Shown here piece by piece: positions 51,186 to 60,900 of a DNA stretch of 64,000 nucleotides (within the stretch, counting starts at the first letter, position 1; the number at the start of each line of letters is the position of its first letter). Source of the DNA: OAS926 sp035503715. GTDB lineage: Bacteria > Pseudomonadota > Alphaproteobacteria > Rhizobiales > Rhizobiaceae. Made by a program: the position numbers and the translations under genes. Below the pieces are notes generated by a model. That model was not told the DNA's origin. It did not search any database and was given only the letters and a program-made list of their open reading frames with translations. Location: assembly GCA_035503715.1 (NCBI GenBank), contig DATJTE010000073.1, forward strand, positions 1-64,000, written 5' to 3'.

Positions 51186-52340
51186 ATGGCCGTGATGGCA
51201 AAAATGAAGGATGAAGCAGCTGCAGCATCCGTCGTCGGGATCGCGCAAGCTCTCGCGCCGAAGCTTGCGGAGCGCGCAGCCGAAATCGATCAGAGCGACC
51301 GCTTCGTCTCGGAGAATTATCAGCTCCTGAAAGAGGCTGGCCTCGTCGAGGCAGGCGTGCCGACGGAACTGGGCGGTGGCGGCGCGGACGTGCCGGAACT
51401 GGCCGAGATGCTGAAGACATTGGCGCGCGCTTGCGGCTCGACCGCGCTCGCCTTCTCCATGCATACGCACCAGGTGGCGATCCCCGGCTGGCGCTGGCGG
51501 CATCAAAAGGTCACGGCGGTGGAGCCATTGCTGAAACGTGTCGCTGCCGAGCGGCTGATCCTCCTCTCCAGCGGCGGCTCGGACTGGATTGGCGGCTCGG
51601 GCAAGGCGGAGAAAGTCGAGGGTGGCTACAAAGTCACCGCGCGCAAAGTGTTCACGTCGGGCGCGGAAGCCGGCAGCATCCTGATGACGGGTGCGATCCA
51701 CGAAGCCGAGGATGGTACGCGCAACGTCATCCATTTCGGCGCGCCGATGAAGGCCGCGGGCGTGAAGATCGAAGACACGTGGCGCACGCTCGGCATGCGC
51801 GGGACAGCGTCCAATGACGTTGTCATCGACAGTCTCTTCATCCCGGATGGCAACGTTTCATTCTCGCGAAAGGCCGGCGAATGGCATCCGGTCTTCCAGA
51901 TCATCGCGACCATCGCCTTCCCGCTGATCTATGCCGTCTATCTCGGCGTGGCGGAAAGTGCGCGAGACCTCGCGGTGGACCTCGCGAAGAAAAAGCCGCT
52001 GACGGATCATGCAACAAATCTCGCGGGCCGGATGGACACGACGCTGCGGTGCGCGCAACTGGCCCACCGGCACATGCTCGACACAGTCGCCCGCAACGCG
52101 CCCTCCGCCGACACGGTCAACGAAGTGATGATCGGCCGCTCGCTCGTCGCCAAACATGCGATCGAGACGGTGGAACTTGCAATGGAGCTTGCTGGCGGCG
52201 CGGGCTTCTATCGCGCGAACGGGATAGAGCGCCGATTCCGCGACGTGCAGGGCGCGCGATTCCATCCGCTGCAAGCGGGGCCTCAGGCGCGTTATGCCGG
52301 CGCCATGGCGCTCGGACAGCCGGTGTCGAATATCTTCTGA
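51186..52340 (+). CDS. Acyl-CoA dehydrogenase-superfamily flavoprotein
   Basis: 384 residues. AERAAEIDQSDRFVSENYQLLKEAGLVEAGVPTELGGGGADVPELAEMLKTLARACGSTALAFSMHTHQVA is the N-terminal ACAD domain; GGYKVTARKVFTSGAEAG the middle barrel; helices with ELAGGAGFYRANGIERRFRDVQGARFHPLQ at the end resemble the HsaA/DszC-like monooxygenase branch rather than a classic beta-oxidation enzyme. The start at 51186 is eight bases from AGGAGG; 51180 is only two. Controlled probably by the divergent HxlR regulator. Confidence 0.85.
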   Translation: MAVMAKMKDEAAAASVVGIAQALAPKLAERAAEIDQSDRFVSENYQLLKEAGLVEAGVPTELGGGGADVPELAEMLKTLARACGSTALAFSMHTHQVAIPGWRWRHQKVTAVEPLLKRVAAERLILLSSGGSDWIGGSGKAEKVEGGYKVTARKVFTSGAEAGSILMTGAIHEAEDGTRNVIHFGAPMKAAGVKIEDTWRTLGMRGTASNDVVIDSLFIPDGNVSFSRKAGEWHPVFQIIATIAFPLIYAVYLGVAESARDLAVDLAKKKPLTDHATNLAGRMDTTLRCAQLAHRHMLDTVARNAPSADTVNEVMIGRSLVAKHAIETVELAMELAGGAGFYRANGIERRFRDVQGARFHPLQAGPQARYAGAMALGQPVSNIF

Positions 52341-52348
52341 CAACCACA

Positions 52349-52379
52349 TACATCGGCCGCGTTCTGCGCGGCCGATGTA
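52349..52379 (+). terminator. Hairpin after the acyl-CoA dehydrogenase gene
   Basis: TACATCGGCCGCG-TTCTG-CGCGGCCGATGTA, 13-bp perfect stem nine bases after the stop. No T-run follows. Confidence 0.65.
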
Positions 52380-52453
52380 CGTGTCGCCTCCGATGAAATC
52401 CGAACAGTCACGGCAGGACGATATTAATCTTCGCCGGTTTAGGATCATCGTAC

Positions 52454-52529
52454 GGCCTCGTGGCGGAGTGGAGACGCGGCGGACTGCAAATCCCCACATC
52501 CCTGGTTCGAATCCAGGGCGAGGCCTCCA
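52454..52529 (+). tRNA. tRNA-Cys (anticodon GCA), non-canonical
   Basis: Acceptor GGCCTCG pairs with CGAGGCC, followed by discriminator T and encoded CCA. Anticodon GCA (52486-52488) in loop CTGCAAA; T-loop TTCGAAT. Two oddities: a C-C opposition in the anticodon stem (GCGGA/TCCCC) and one extra G (52518) between the T-stem and the acceptor, giving either a 6-bp T-stem (with C52500) or an 8-bp acceptor with a T-G pair. Convergent with dadA. Confidence 0.85.
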
Positions 52530-52554
52530 ACGTTCTCATCAGAATATCTGAGCT

Positions 52555-53811
52555 TTAGGCGTACCGGCCAGGTCCCAGCTCACTGACGTCGATGTCGGGC
52601 TTCTTGCCCGAAACGATGTCGGCGATGACGCGGCCCGAACCGCAGGCCATCGTCCAGCCAAGCGTCCCATGGCCCGTGTTGAGATAGAGGTTCGGGATCT
52701 TCGTCGCGCCGATGATTGGTGGGCCGTCCGGCGTCATGGGGCGAAGTCCGGTCCAGAACGTCGCCTTCGACAGATCGCCACCCTTTGGGAAGAGATCGCC
52801 GACCGAGTGCTCCAGAGTCGCCCGGCGGGATTCGTAGAGGTTGATATCGTAGCCGGAGATCGCGGCGGTGCCGCCGACGCGAATGCGGCTCCCCAGCCGC
52901 GTGATCGCCACCTTGTAAGTCTCGTCCATCACCGTCGATTCCGGCGCGCCGGATGCGTCGGTGATCGGCACGGTGATCGAATACCCCTTGATCGGATAGA
53001 CCGGAATATTGATCCCGATGGGACGCAGCATCTTCGCGGAATGGCTGCCGAGGGCGGAGATATAGGCATCCGCCGTCAGCAGGCCGGCTGACGTTTTCAC
53101 GCCCGTGACCCGACCGCCACCCAGCGCCTCGATGCGCTCGACCGTCGTGTTGAAACGGAATTTCACGCCTTTCGCCTCGGCCATCTTCGCCAGCCGTTCG
53201 GTGAAGAGCTTGCAGTCGCCCGTTTCGTCGCCGGGCAGGCGGAGTCCGCCCGCGAATTTGCCGCGCACATTCTTCAGCGCGGGCTCGACGGCGATGCAGC
53301 CCTCCGCGTCAAGCAACTCGTAGGGCACGCCAAAATCTTTCAGGACCGCGATGTCGCTCGCGGTTCCTTTCACCTGCGTGTCGGTGCGAAAGAGCTGGAG
53401 TGTGCCAAGCGCGCGGTCGTCATAGGCGATGCCGGTGGAGGCGCGCAAAGCCTTCAACACGTCGCGGCTGTATTCGGCGATCGGCACCATGCGCGACTTG
53501 TTCAGCATGTAGCGCGCTTCGGTGCAGTTTCTGAGCATCATGAAAACCCAGCGCCACATCGCCGGATCGAGCATCGGCTTGATGACCAGCGGGCCGTGGC
53601 GCATCACCAGCCACTTCACCGCTTTGACCGGCACACCCGGTCCCGCCCAGGGCGAGGCATAACCGGGCGACACTTCGCCGGCATTGGCGAAGGAGGTTTC
53701 AAGCGCCGGCCCGGGCTGACGCTCGACGACCTCCACCTCATGACCCGCCTCCGCGAGAAACCATGCGCTGGCGACACCGATCACGCCGCTGCCGAGAATC
53801 AGAACCTTCAT
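52555..53811 (-). CDS. dadA: D-amino acid dehydrogenase (small subunit type)
   Basis: 418 residues. ILGSGVIGVASAWFLAEAGHEVEVVERQPGPALETSFANAGEVSPGYASPWAGPGVP is the DadA N-terminus with the FAD loop; PDGPPIIGATKIPNLYLNTGHGTLGWTMACGSGR ends the family. It oxidises D-alanine and other D-amino acids at the membrane, passing electrons to quinone. Its start overlaps the alr stop (ATGA type), forming the alr-dadA pair for L-alanine catabolism. It is the last gene of the presumed PKS-alr-dadA transcript. Confidence 0.94.
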   Translation of the reverse strand: MKVLILGSGVIGVASAWFLAEAGHEVEVVERQPGPALETSFANAGEVSPGYASPWAGPGVPVKAVKWLVMRHGPLVIKPMLDPAMWRWVFMMLRNCTEARYMLNKSRMVPIAEYSRDVLKALRASTGIAYDDRALGTLQLFRTDTQVKGTASDIAVLKDFGVPYELLDAEGCIAVEPALKNVRGKFAGGLRLPGDETGDCKLFTERLAKMAEAKGVKFRFNTTVERIEALGGGRVTGVKTSAGLLTADAYISALGSHSAKMLRPIGINIPVYPIKGYSITVPITDASGAPESTVMDETYKVAITRLGSRIRVGGTAAISGYDINLYESRRATLEHSVGDLFPKGGDLSKATFWTGLRPMTPDGPPIIGATKIPNLYLNTGHGTLGWTMACGSGRVIADIVSGKKPDIDVSELGPGRYA

Positions 53812-54932
53812 TCAGCGCCCCCGCCGAGATAGACCCTGTGGAACCGGTCGCCGAGGCCGGTCAGGATCTCGTATCCGATCGTACCGGAAAGCCTCGCGAC
53901 ATCGTCGACGGTCTGGTTCGGGCCGATCAGCTCGACCAGATCGCCGGCGCGAATCGCGTCCTCGGCGAGTGACGAGATGTCCAGCACGATCGAGTCCATC
54001 GACACACGCCCGAGGAAAGGCAATGGCACACCGTTGAAGAAAGCCTTGCCATTGGCGCGGCGCTGCCATCCGTCGGCGTAGCCAAGCGAGATGGTAGCAG
54101 CGCGGAGCGCCTTCTTCGTTCGGAACGTGTGACCGTAGCCGATGCCTTCGCCTTTCGGCACATCACGCGTCTGGATCACCTTCGCGTCGAGCCGAACAAC
54201 AGGCTTCATAGGGTTCGGTTTGCCTGGCGTCGGATTGACGCCATAGAGCGCGACACCCGGCCGTGCGAGATCGAAGTGGAAAGCCTTCCCCAAAAAGATG
54301 CCGGAGCAGTTGGCGAGCGAAGCCGGCGCGGCAGGCAACTTTTTGCGCAGCGCCTTGAAGCGGCGAAGCTGCTCGCCATTCACCGCGCTGCCAGGTTCAT
54401 CGGCGCAGGCGAGGTGGCTCATAACGAGCGCGACATCGATGCCGTCGAGCAGCGATGGGTCGGCGGCGAGTCTGTCGACCTCGCTTGGCGCCATGCCCAT
54501 GCGCGCCATGCCGCTATCGACCTGAAGGGCGGCGGGAAGCGCGCGACCGGCCCGTTTGGCTTCTATACGCCATGCCTCAATCTGCCCGAGGCTATTCAGC
54601 ACCGGGATCAATCCAGAGGCCGCGCATTCGCGTTCCGAACCAGGCGGCAGGCCGTTGAGAACGAAGATGGCGGGCGACGCGCCCAACGCCTTGCGAAGCT
54701 TGATGCCGGCGGACACGTGCGCGACGAAAAATGTATCGCAGCCGTCCTGTTGCAACGCGCGAGCGACTTCAACGCCACCGAGACCGTAACCATCGGCTTT
54801 GACCACGGCCGCGCATTTCGCGCGGCCAAGCTTCTTCACCAAAAGACGATAGTTCGCGCGGATAGCGCCAAGATCGATCGTGAGGATCGCTCCGGCTGCC
54901 GCGCGGCTGATCTCTCCCCTCTGCATTGACAA
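53808..54932 (-). CDS. alr: Alanine racemase
   Basis: 374 residues from a TTG at 54932, with GGAG six bases upstream; the ATG at 54926 is twelve bases from it. Lys in VVKADGYGLGG binds PLP; ARPGVALYGVNP and RVSMDSIVLDISSL supply the second site with the catalytic Tyr region IGYGHTF. Interconverts L- and D-alanine. With dadA directly after it, it resembles the catabolic DadX. The TTG is three bases after the stop of the PKS gene, so it depends on the PKS transcript or a promoter inside it. Confidence 0.93.
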   Translation of the reverse strand: MSMQRGEISRAAAGAILTIDLGAIRANYRLLVKKLGRAKCAAVVKADGYGLGGVEVARALQQDGCDTFFVAHVSAGIKLRKALGASPAIFVLNGLPPGSERECAASGLIPVLNSLGQIEAWRIEAKRAGRALPAALQVDSGMARMGMAPSEVDRLAADPSLLDGIDVALVMSHLACADEPGSAVNGEQLRRFKALRKKLPAAPASLANCSGIFLGKAFHFDLARPGVALYGVNPTPGKPNPMKPVVRLDAKVIQTRDVPKGEGIGYGHTFRTKKALRAATISLGYADGWQRRANGKAFFNGVPLPFLGRVSMDSIVLDISSLAEDAIRAGDLVELIGPNQTVDDVARLSGTIGYEILTGLGDRFHRVYLGGGAE

Positions 54933-54935
54933 TCT

Positions 54936-57900
54936 CTACTCCGCTGCGTCCGACGGGCGCGCTGCTTCGTTCGGCGCATCAAGGAAGCCGATATCGACAA
55001 GGAACTCCAGATAGCGGCGCAGCAACTCACGGCTGGGTTCCGCCGGCGCCACATCCTGCTCCGCAAGATGCGCGCGCGTGAGGTCAGCGGACACAGGCGG
55101 GAAGGCCATCGGATCGAGCATACGCCGGAAGGTCTCCTCCGGAAACGCCATCAGGTAGGGCGCGATCGGCTCAAGCGCCTTGTCGTTCATTCGTCTCGAG
55201 ACCGTCTTCAACCATTCCTCGGCGGGCATGCGCGTCACCGCATAACCCATGGACTGGGCGACCTCAATCAGGTCCTTGTTGGTGGCCTTCAGATCGCCGA
55301 CGAGATGGTAGGTCTGGCGCACGCCGTCGGTGCGGTTCGACAGGCCGACGACCGCGCGAGCGGCGAAGTCGACAGGTGTCAGATGCATCGGCGCGTCGAT
55401 CACCGGCAGGACCCCGAGCTTCAGCATGGTCTTCACGTTGCGCCAGACGAAGTCGTCCGGTTTGACGATGCCGTTCAACGCATCGCCGCTGATATAGCCG
55501 GCACGATAGACCGTGACGGGACAGCCGTGATCGCGCGCCGCAGCGATCATCTGCTCGGTGACCCACTTCGCCTGCGAATAGCCGCCCGGCAGACCGACCA
55601 TGTCGGCTCGCATGTCGCCTTCCGAGACGATGTCCGAGCGCGTGCCGCGAACGTCCGAGAAGATGATAAGCGAGGAGAGATAGTGGACAGCAGGCGCGGG
55701 TGTCGCATGCGTCGCGAAGTCGAGCACGTGCTTCGTCGCCAGCACAATGCCATCGCGCAGCGTGGCGTAGTCGGCCTGGTGATTGACGTGCGCGGCGATG
55801 TGATAGACGCGCTGCGTCGAACGGGCGAGCACCTCGAACGCTTCGCGCTCCATGCCGAAGCGCGGCGTGCCGAGATCACCGGCGATCACCTTGACCCGGG
55901 CGTCCAGGGTCGCCTGACCAACCGCCAGATCGTAGCCTGCGAGGCTCTGCCGGACCCGCCGACGTGCGGCGCGTTCATCTGGAGCGCGCACGATGCAGAC
56001 AATCTCGGCGTCGGTGGTGTCGAGCAGCTCCTTCAAGACATAAGCGCCGAGATAGCCGGTCGCGCCTGTCAGCAGGATGCGTTCGATCGGTGCCGGCGCC
56101 CCGGTGTGGAAACGCAACGTATCGGCGAGGCGAGAATCGTCCGCAAGTTGTTTCTCCAGCGCCGGGGCCATCGCGGCCGGTTCGGCAACAGCGCCGGCTT
56201 CGGTGTCGCTGCGCACCATCCGCAGGATGGATTCGGCGAGGTCGCGCAACGTCGAGCCGCCCATCACCGTACCCATAGAGAGTGTCAGGTCGAGATCGGC
56301 CTCGACGCGATGGACAAGCTCCACCGCCATCAGAGAGTCGAGCCCGATCTGCGACAGCGGCTTGCCGGGCTGCACTGACGAGGTGTCGGAATCGAGCACC
56401 TGCGCGACCTGCTCGATGAGATAGTCGAGGAGGATGGCGCGCGCCTCCGAAGCCTGGGTCGCGTTGCGCAACTCTTCGCGCACCCAAGCGCTCTGGCCGC
56501 GCTCGCCACGGCCCGTCGCCATCGCCTCAAACGGTTTCGAGGCGCGCACGGCGGAATAGATCTTCATGATCTTTGGCCAGTCGATGCGCGCGACACCTGC
56601 ACCGGCCGTATCCTTGGTCAGCAGCAACTGGAGGTTCTCGATGACCTCGTCCCGCCACACGCCGCGCAGCCCAACGCGTTCGAGGTAGAGCCGCGTCTTC
56701 TCATCGCGCTCGACAAAACCGGTGCCGCGGATCAGGTCCCAGTCCACCGTCAGGCCCGGCATGCCACGCGCGCGGCGATGCTCAGCCAGCGACTGCAGAA
56801 AGACGTTTCCGGCATTGTAGTTCGACTGCATCATGCCGCCGAGCAGTGCCGATAGCGACGAGAACGCAACGAAGTGATCGAGCTGCATGTCGCGCGAGGC
56901 GACATGCAGGTTCCAGGCGCCGGCCAGCTTCGGCTTGAAGCCGACGTCGAACTGTTCCTCATCGAGGTCGCGGATGAACTGGTCGTTCAGCACCATCGCG
57001 CAATGGAAGATACCTTTCAGCGGCGCATGCGCCGGATTGGCCTGCGCAAGCGTGCGGCGCACGTCGTCGATGCTGGTCACGTCGCCGCGCAGATCGAGCA
57101 CCTGCACGCCATGCGCGCGCATGTCGGCGATCGCCTTCGCAGCCTGCTCGTCGCGCGGCCCGGAGCGGCTCATTAGCGCGACGTGACGCGCGCCAAGCAT
57201 CGTCATCCAGCGCGCAACCTCCAGGCCGACGCCCGAAGCGCCGCCGGTGATCAGGTAGAAGGCGTCGGGACGGAAGAGTCGTGGCTTGTCGCGCGACGGC
57301 GCGACCGGGACAGGATCGATGTCGAAGTCGAGCACCACCTTTCCGGAATGCTTGCCTTGCGCCATCAACTTGAAGGCATCTACGGCTTCCGTGATCTTGT
57401 ACACGGTCGGCGGCAATGGCTTGTAGGCGCCGTCCGCAATCTTCGCCGCCACGTCGTCGAACAGCTTTGCCGTCTCGGCCGGCGCGACCTGCATCAGCTG
57501 CGCCAGGTCGATCGCCATCAGCGAGAGATTGTTGCGGAAGGCACCGAGCCCGATCCGGTTGTCCGCATAAATGTCGATCTTGCCGATCTCCAGCATGCGC
57601 CCAAAGGGCGCCAGCACGGAGAGGTTCTTCGGAATGAAATCGCCCGACAGCGAATTCAGCACCGCGTCGACGCCGCGGCCCCTGGTGATCGCCATCACCT
57701 CGTCGGCGAAACGCAGCGTGCGCGAATCCATCACGTGATCGGCGCCGAGCGCCTTCACCATCTCGCGCTTTTCCGGCGATCCCGCCGTAGCGAAAACTTC
57801 GAGGCCGAGCGTCTTGGCGATCTGGATCGCCGCCTGTCCGACGCCGCCGGCCGCGGCGTGGATCAGCACGCTCTCGCCCGGCCGCATACGCGCCAGGCCG

Positions 57901-60900
57901 ATCAGCGCGTGGTGCGCGGTCATGAAGACAGTCGCGAGGGTCGCTGCTTCCGGGAAAGACATGCCGTCCGGCTTCGACGCAACGAGCCGATGATGCGCGA
58001 TGACGTGTGAGGAGAACGAGCGCGTCGAGATTCCGTACACCGCATCGCCCGGCTTTACATTCGTGACGGTCGCGCCGACACGGGTAACAACGCCGGAAAA
58101 ATCGTCGCCGAGCATCTTCAGGTCGATCGGATCGCCTGGATACATGCCGAGCACCTTCATCAGATCGCGGAAGTTGATGCCGGCGGCCTTAACTTCAACC
58201 TCGACCTCGTCGGCCCCCGGCTCCGCGCGCTCGATCTCGTTGAGGCCGAGGCTTGCCAGCGTGCCGGCCTTGTCGAACTCGAGCCGGAAGGGCTGAACCT
58301 CGCCGCTTGGCTGCTTCGCATTCTCCAGCCGGTCTGGCAGGTCGGCATCGCTGAGCTTGCGGATGCGGTTCACATAACGGCGGCCGGCGCGATAGGCGAC
58401 TTCCGTCTCGCCATCAGGCCGCGACAGCTCGTCGGCGAGGTCCTCGATCTCATGAGCGTCGCCGACGGCATCGAGGTCGATCAGCGTGAATGTTGTCTGC
58501 GGATATTCGTTCCGCGCGACACGCATCAGGCCGAGGGTGGGAGACGCGTCAACGCGGTCCACCACATCCGTATCGACGACGCTCTGCACACCGCGCGTCA
58601 GCACCACGAGCTTCGGCGCCAGATCCTGCCAGCGTGACGCCAGCGCCCGCACCAGTGTCCGCACGTGATGAACACCGGTCTGTTGCGCCGCCAGCATGTC
58701 GGTAATGTCGTCGCCGGTTTTCTTCGGCGTATCGAGGCTCCAGCAATCGACGACAACGGCAGGTGCATCGTCCGGCGCTGCCGCCATGAGCGCCGCCAAG
58801 AGACTCGCCTCGTCACCGACGCGGACAGCATCGACGCCGACCAGATGCGTTTGCCATCCACGCGCGCCGAGGGACGCGGCAAGCGCCTCGGCGGCGCCAC
58901 CAAGATCGGCGAACAACACGGCGCGGCGCGACTGTTCTGACGGTGCGATGGCCTCACTCTGGTCGACCGCCTGGTCGGGCGCGGGTCCAGCGCGTGCGAC
59001 CATCACGCACTGCACGGCCTCGCTCTCGTCCGCCGACGTCGTGAAATAGTCCGCATCGGCGAAACCTTGCTGCTGCAGCACCCGCTTCCACTCGTTCGGC
59101 GAGAGCAGCGGAGCATCCTTGCGCAGCTCCGTGTCGGCGAAGCGCCACCAGCCATCGAGCAGGCCAAAGGTGTTCTGCAGCGACGAAAGATGTCTGGTCG
59201 GCTCCAGGAACATCAGCATGCCGCCCGGCGCGAGGCAGGCGCGAAGGTTGTCCAGCGTCTCGCGAACCGACAGCGTCGCATGAACAACATTGCTGCCGAT
59301 CACGATGTCGAGCGATCCGGGCTCCATGCCCTGGCTCTCGGGCGACTTTTCAACGTCGAAGACCTTGTAGTCGACGAAATCGAAACGCGCGAATTGCTGC
59401 TTCGCAGCGATGATGAAGGGCGCGCCATAGTCGGTGAAGGCGTATTCGGTTCGATTGGGCGGCAGCATCGGCAGAATTGCCTGCGTCAGCGAACCTGTGC
59501 CCGCGCCGATCTCCAGAATGCGGATCGCCCGCCGCTCCGGAAACGCCTTCATCGTCTCGGCGAGCGCAACCTTGAGCAGGTCGTTGAACGCCTTGAAATC
59601 GGGCCACTCGCTATAGAACTGCGCTGCCAGCTCGCTGCTGCCATTCGGGAACATCACCTCCAGCGGATCGACGGCTCCGGTCATGACGCGCGCGAGCTCC
59701 GGGCCGGTAGCCACCTGCAACGGGTTCGCCGCTTCCGCAGCGCCAAAGTTTTCACCGAGTGCGACCGCGACGTCGTCGCGGGTCTCCTTGCTCCACGGAC
59801 GGAGCACGCGCCACGCCTCTTCACCGTCGCTTTCCAGCACGCCCGTTTCCTGGGCGAGATTGTCGAGCTGGGCGCGGATCAGCCGGCGATAGCGATGCAG
59901 CGCGCCGAGCGCCGCCACCGCCTCGTCCAGCGTGAAGGTGCTGCCAACGGCGGGATTCCAGCCGAGCGCACGATAGGCCGTCTGCACATAGGCGCGCGAG
60001 AGCTGCTCGCCGCCGCGCGCCGCCGCGTCGTGATAGAAGCCCAGATCATAGCGCGCGTAAGTTTCGGGGATCGCGGCCCGCGCCGCCGTCGCGATCGCAT
60101 TCGCCGGCGGAAACTCCACAGCGCTCGTCGCGCGGCTGCCGCGTAGATGACTCGGCTTCCAGCGATACTGGTAAAGCGCCGGTACGTCGGCCGACTGGCT
60201 TTGCTCGAAACGCTCGACCCGGAAGCCGAGGATTTCGGCAACGAGATGCCCATATGTGTCGTAGACCAGCATGTCGGCAATGCCGGCGCTGTGAGTCCAC
60301 TCGCCGTTCCTGACGTCGACCCAGAGATGGTTCGGCACCCGCTCGACAAACAACTGAACGCGCCGGAAGCGCGCGGGCAGATAAAGCGCATTTTTCGTCG
60401 AAACGCCCTCGGGAGGCACGACACCGGTCAGCGCTTGCAGACACGCGTCGATCAGCGACGGATGGAAAAGCGACGACGGCGCCTTCGGCGCGAGGGCGTC
60501 CGACGCGACGATCTCCGCGACCGCGCGGCCGGGTCCGCCCCAGATCCGGCGGACCTGCCGGAAATGATCGCCGAACTGGTAGCCGGCTTCGAGCACACCG
60601 CGGTAGAACTCGTCGTGCTCCACAGGACCGGTCAGGCCTTGGTGAAGCGACTGCACGGAGACTGGAGTGCGTTCTTTCGCGGGCAGCTTCACCAGCCGGC
60701 CGCGCGCATGGCGCTCCCATTTCTCCTGGCTCTTCTGGCCGCTGCGAATTGCGAAGCTTTTTTCCGCCTCGTCATAGACCGTCTGGAGATAGGGCAGGTT
60801 CTCCGGCGAGACGATCAGCGCGCGCTCGATCTCGACATCCTCGACGGCGTAAGCTTCCTCGGGATGCAGGTGATGCGCCAGCGTCAGGCCCATCTCGACA

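Noticed and set aside
52454..52529. Selenocysteine tRNA, because of the 13-bp acceptor/T stack
   Set aside because: Anticodon is GCA, variable loop is short, discriminator and D-arm fit tRNA-Cys.
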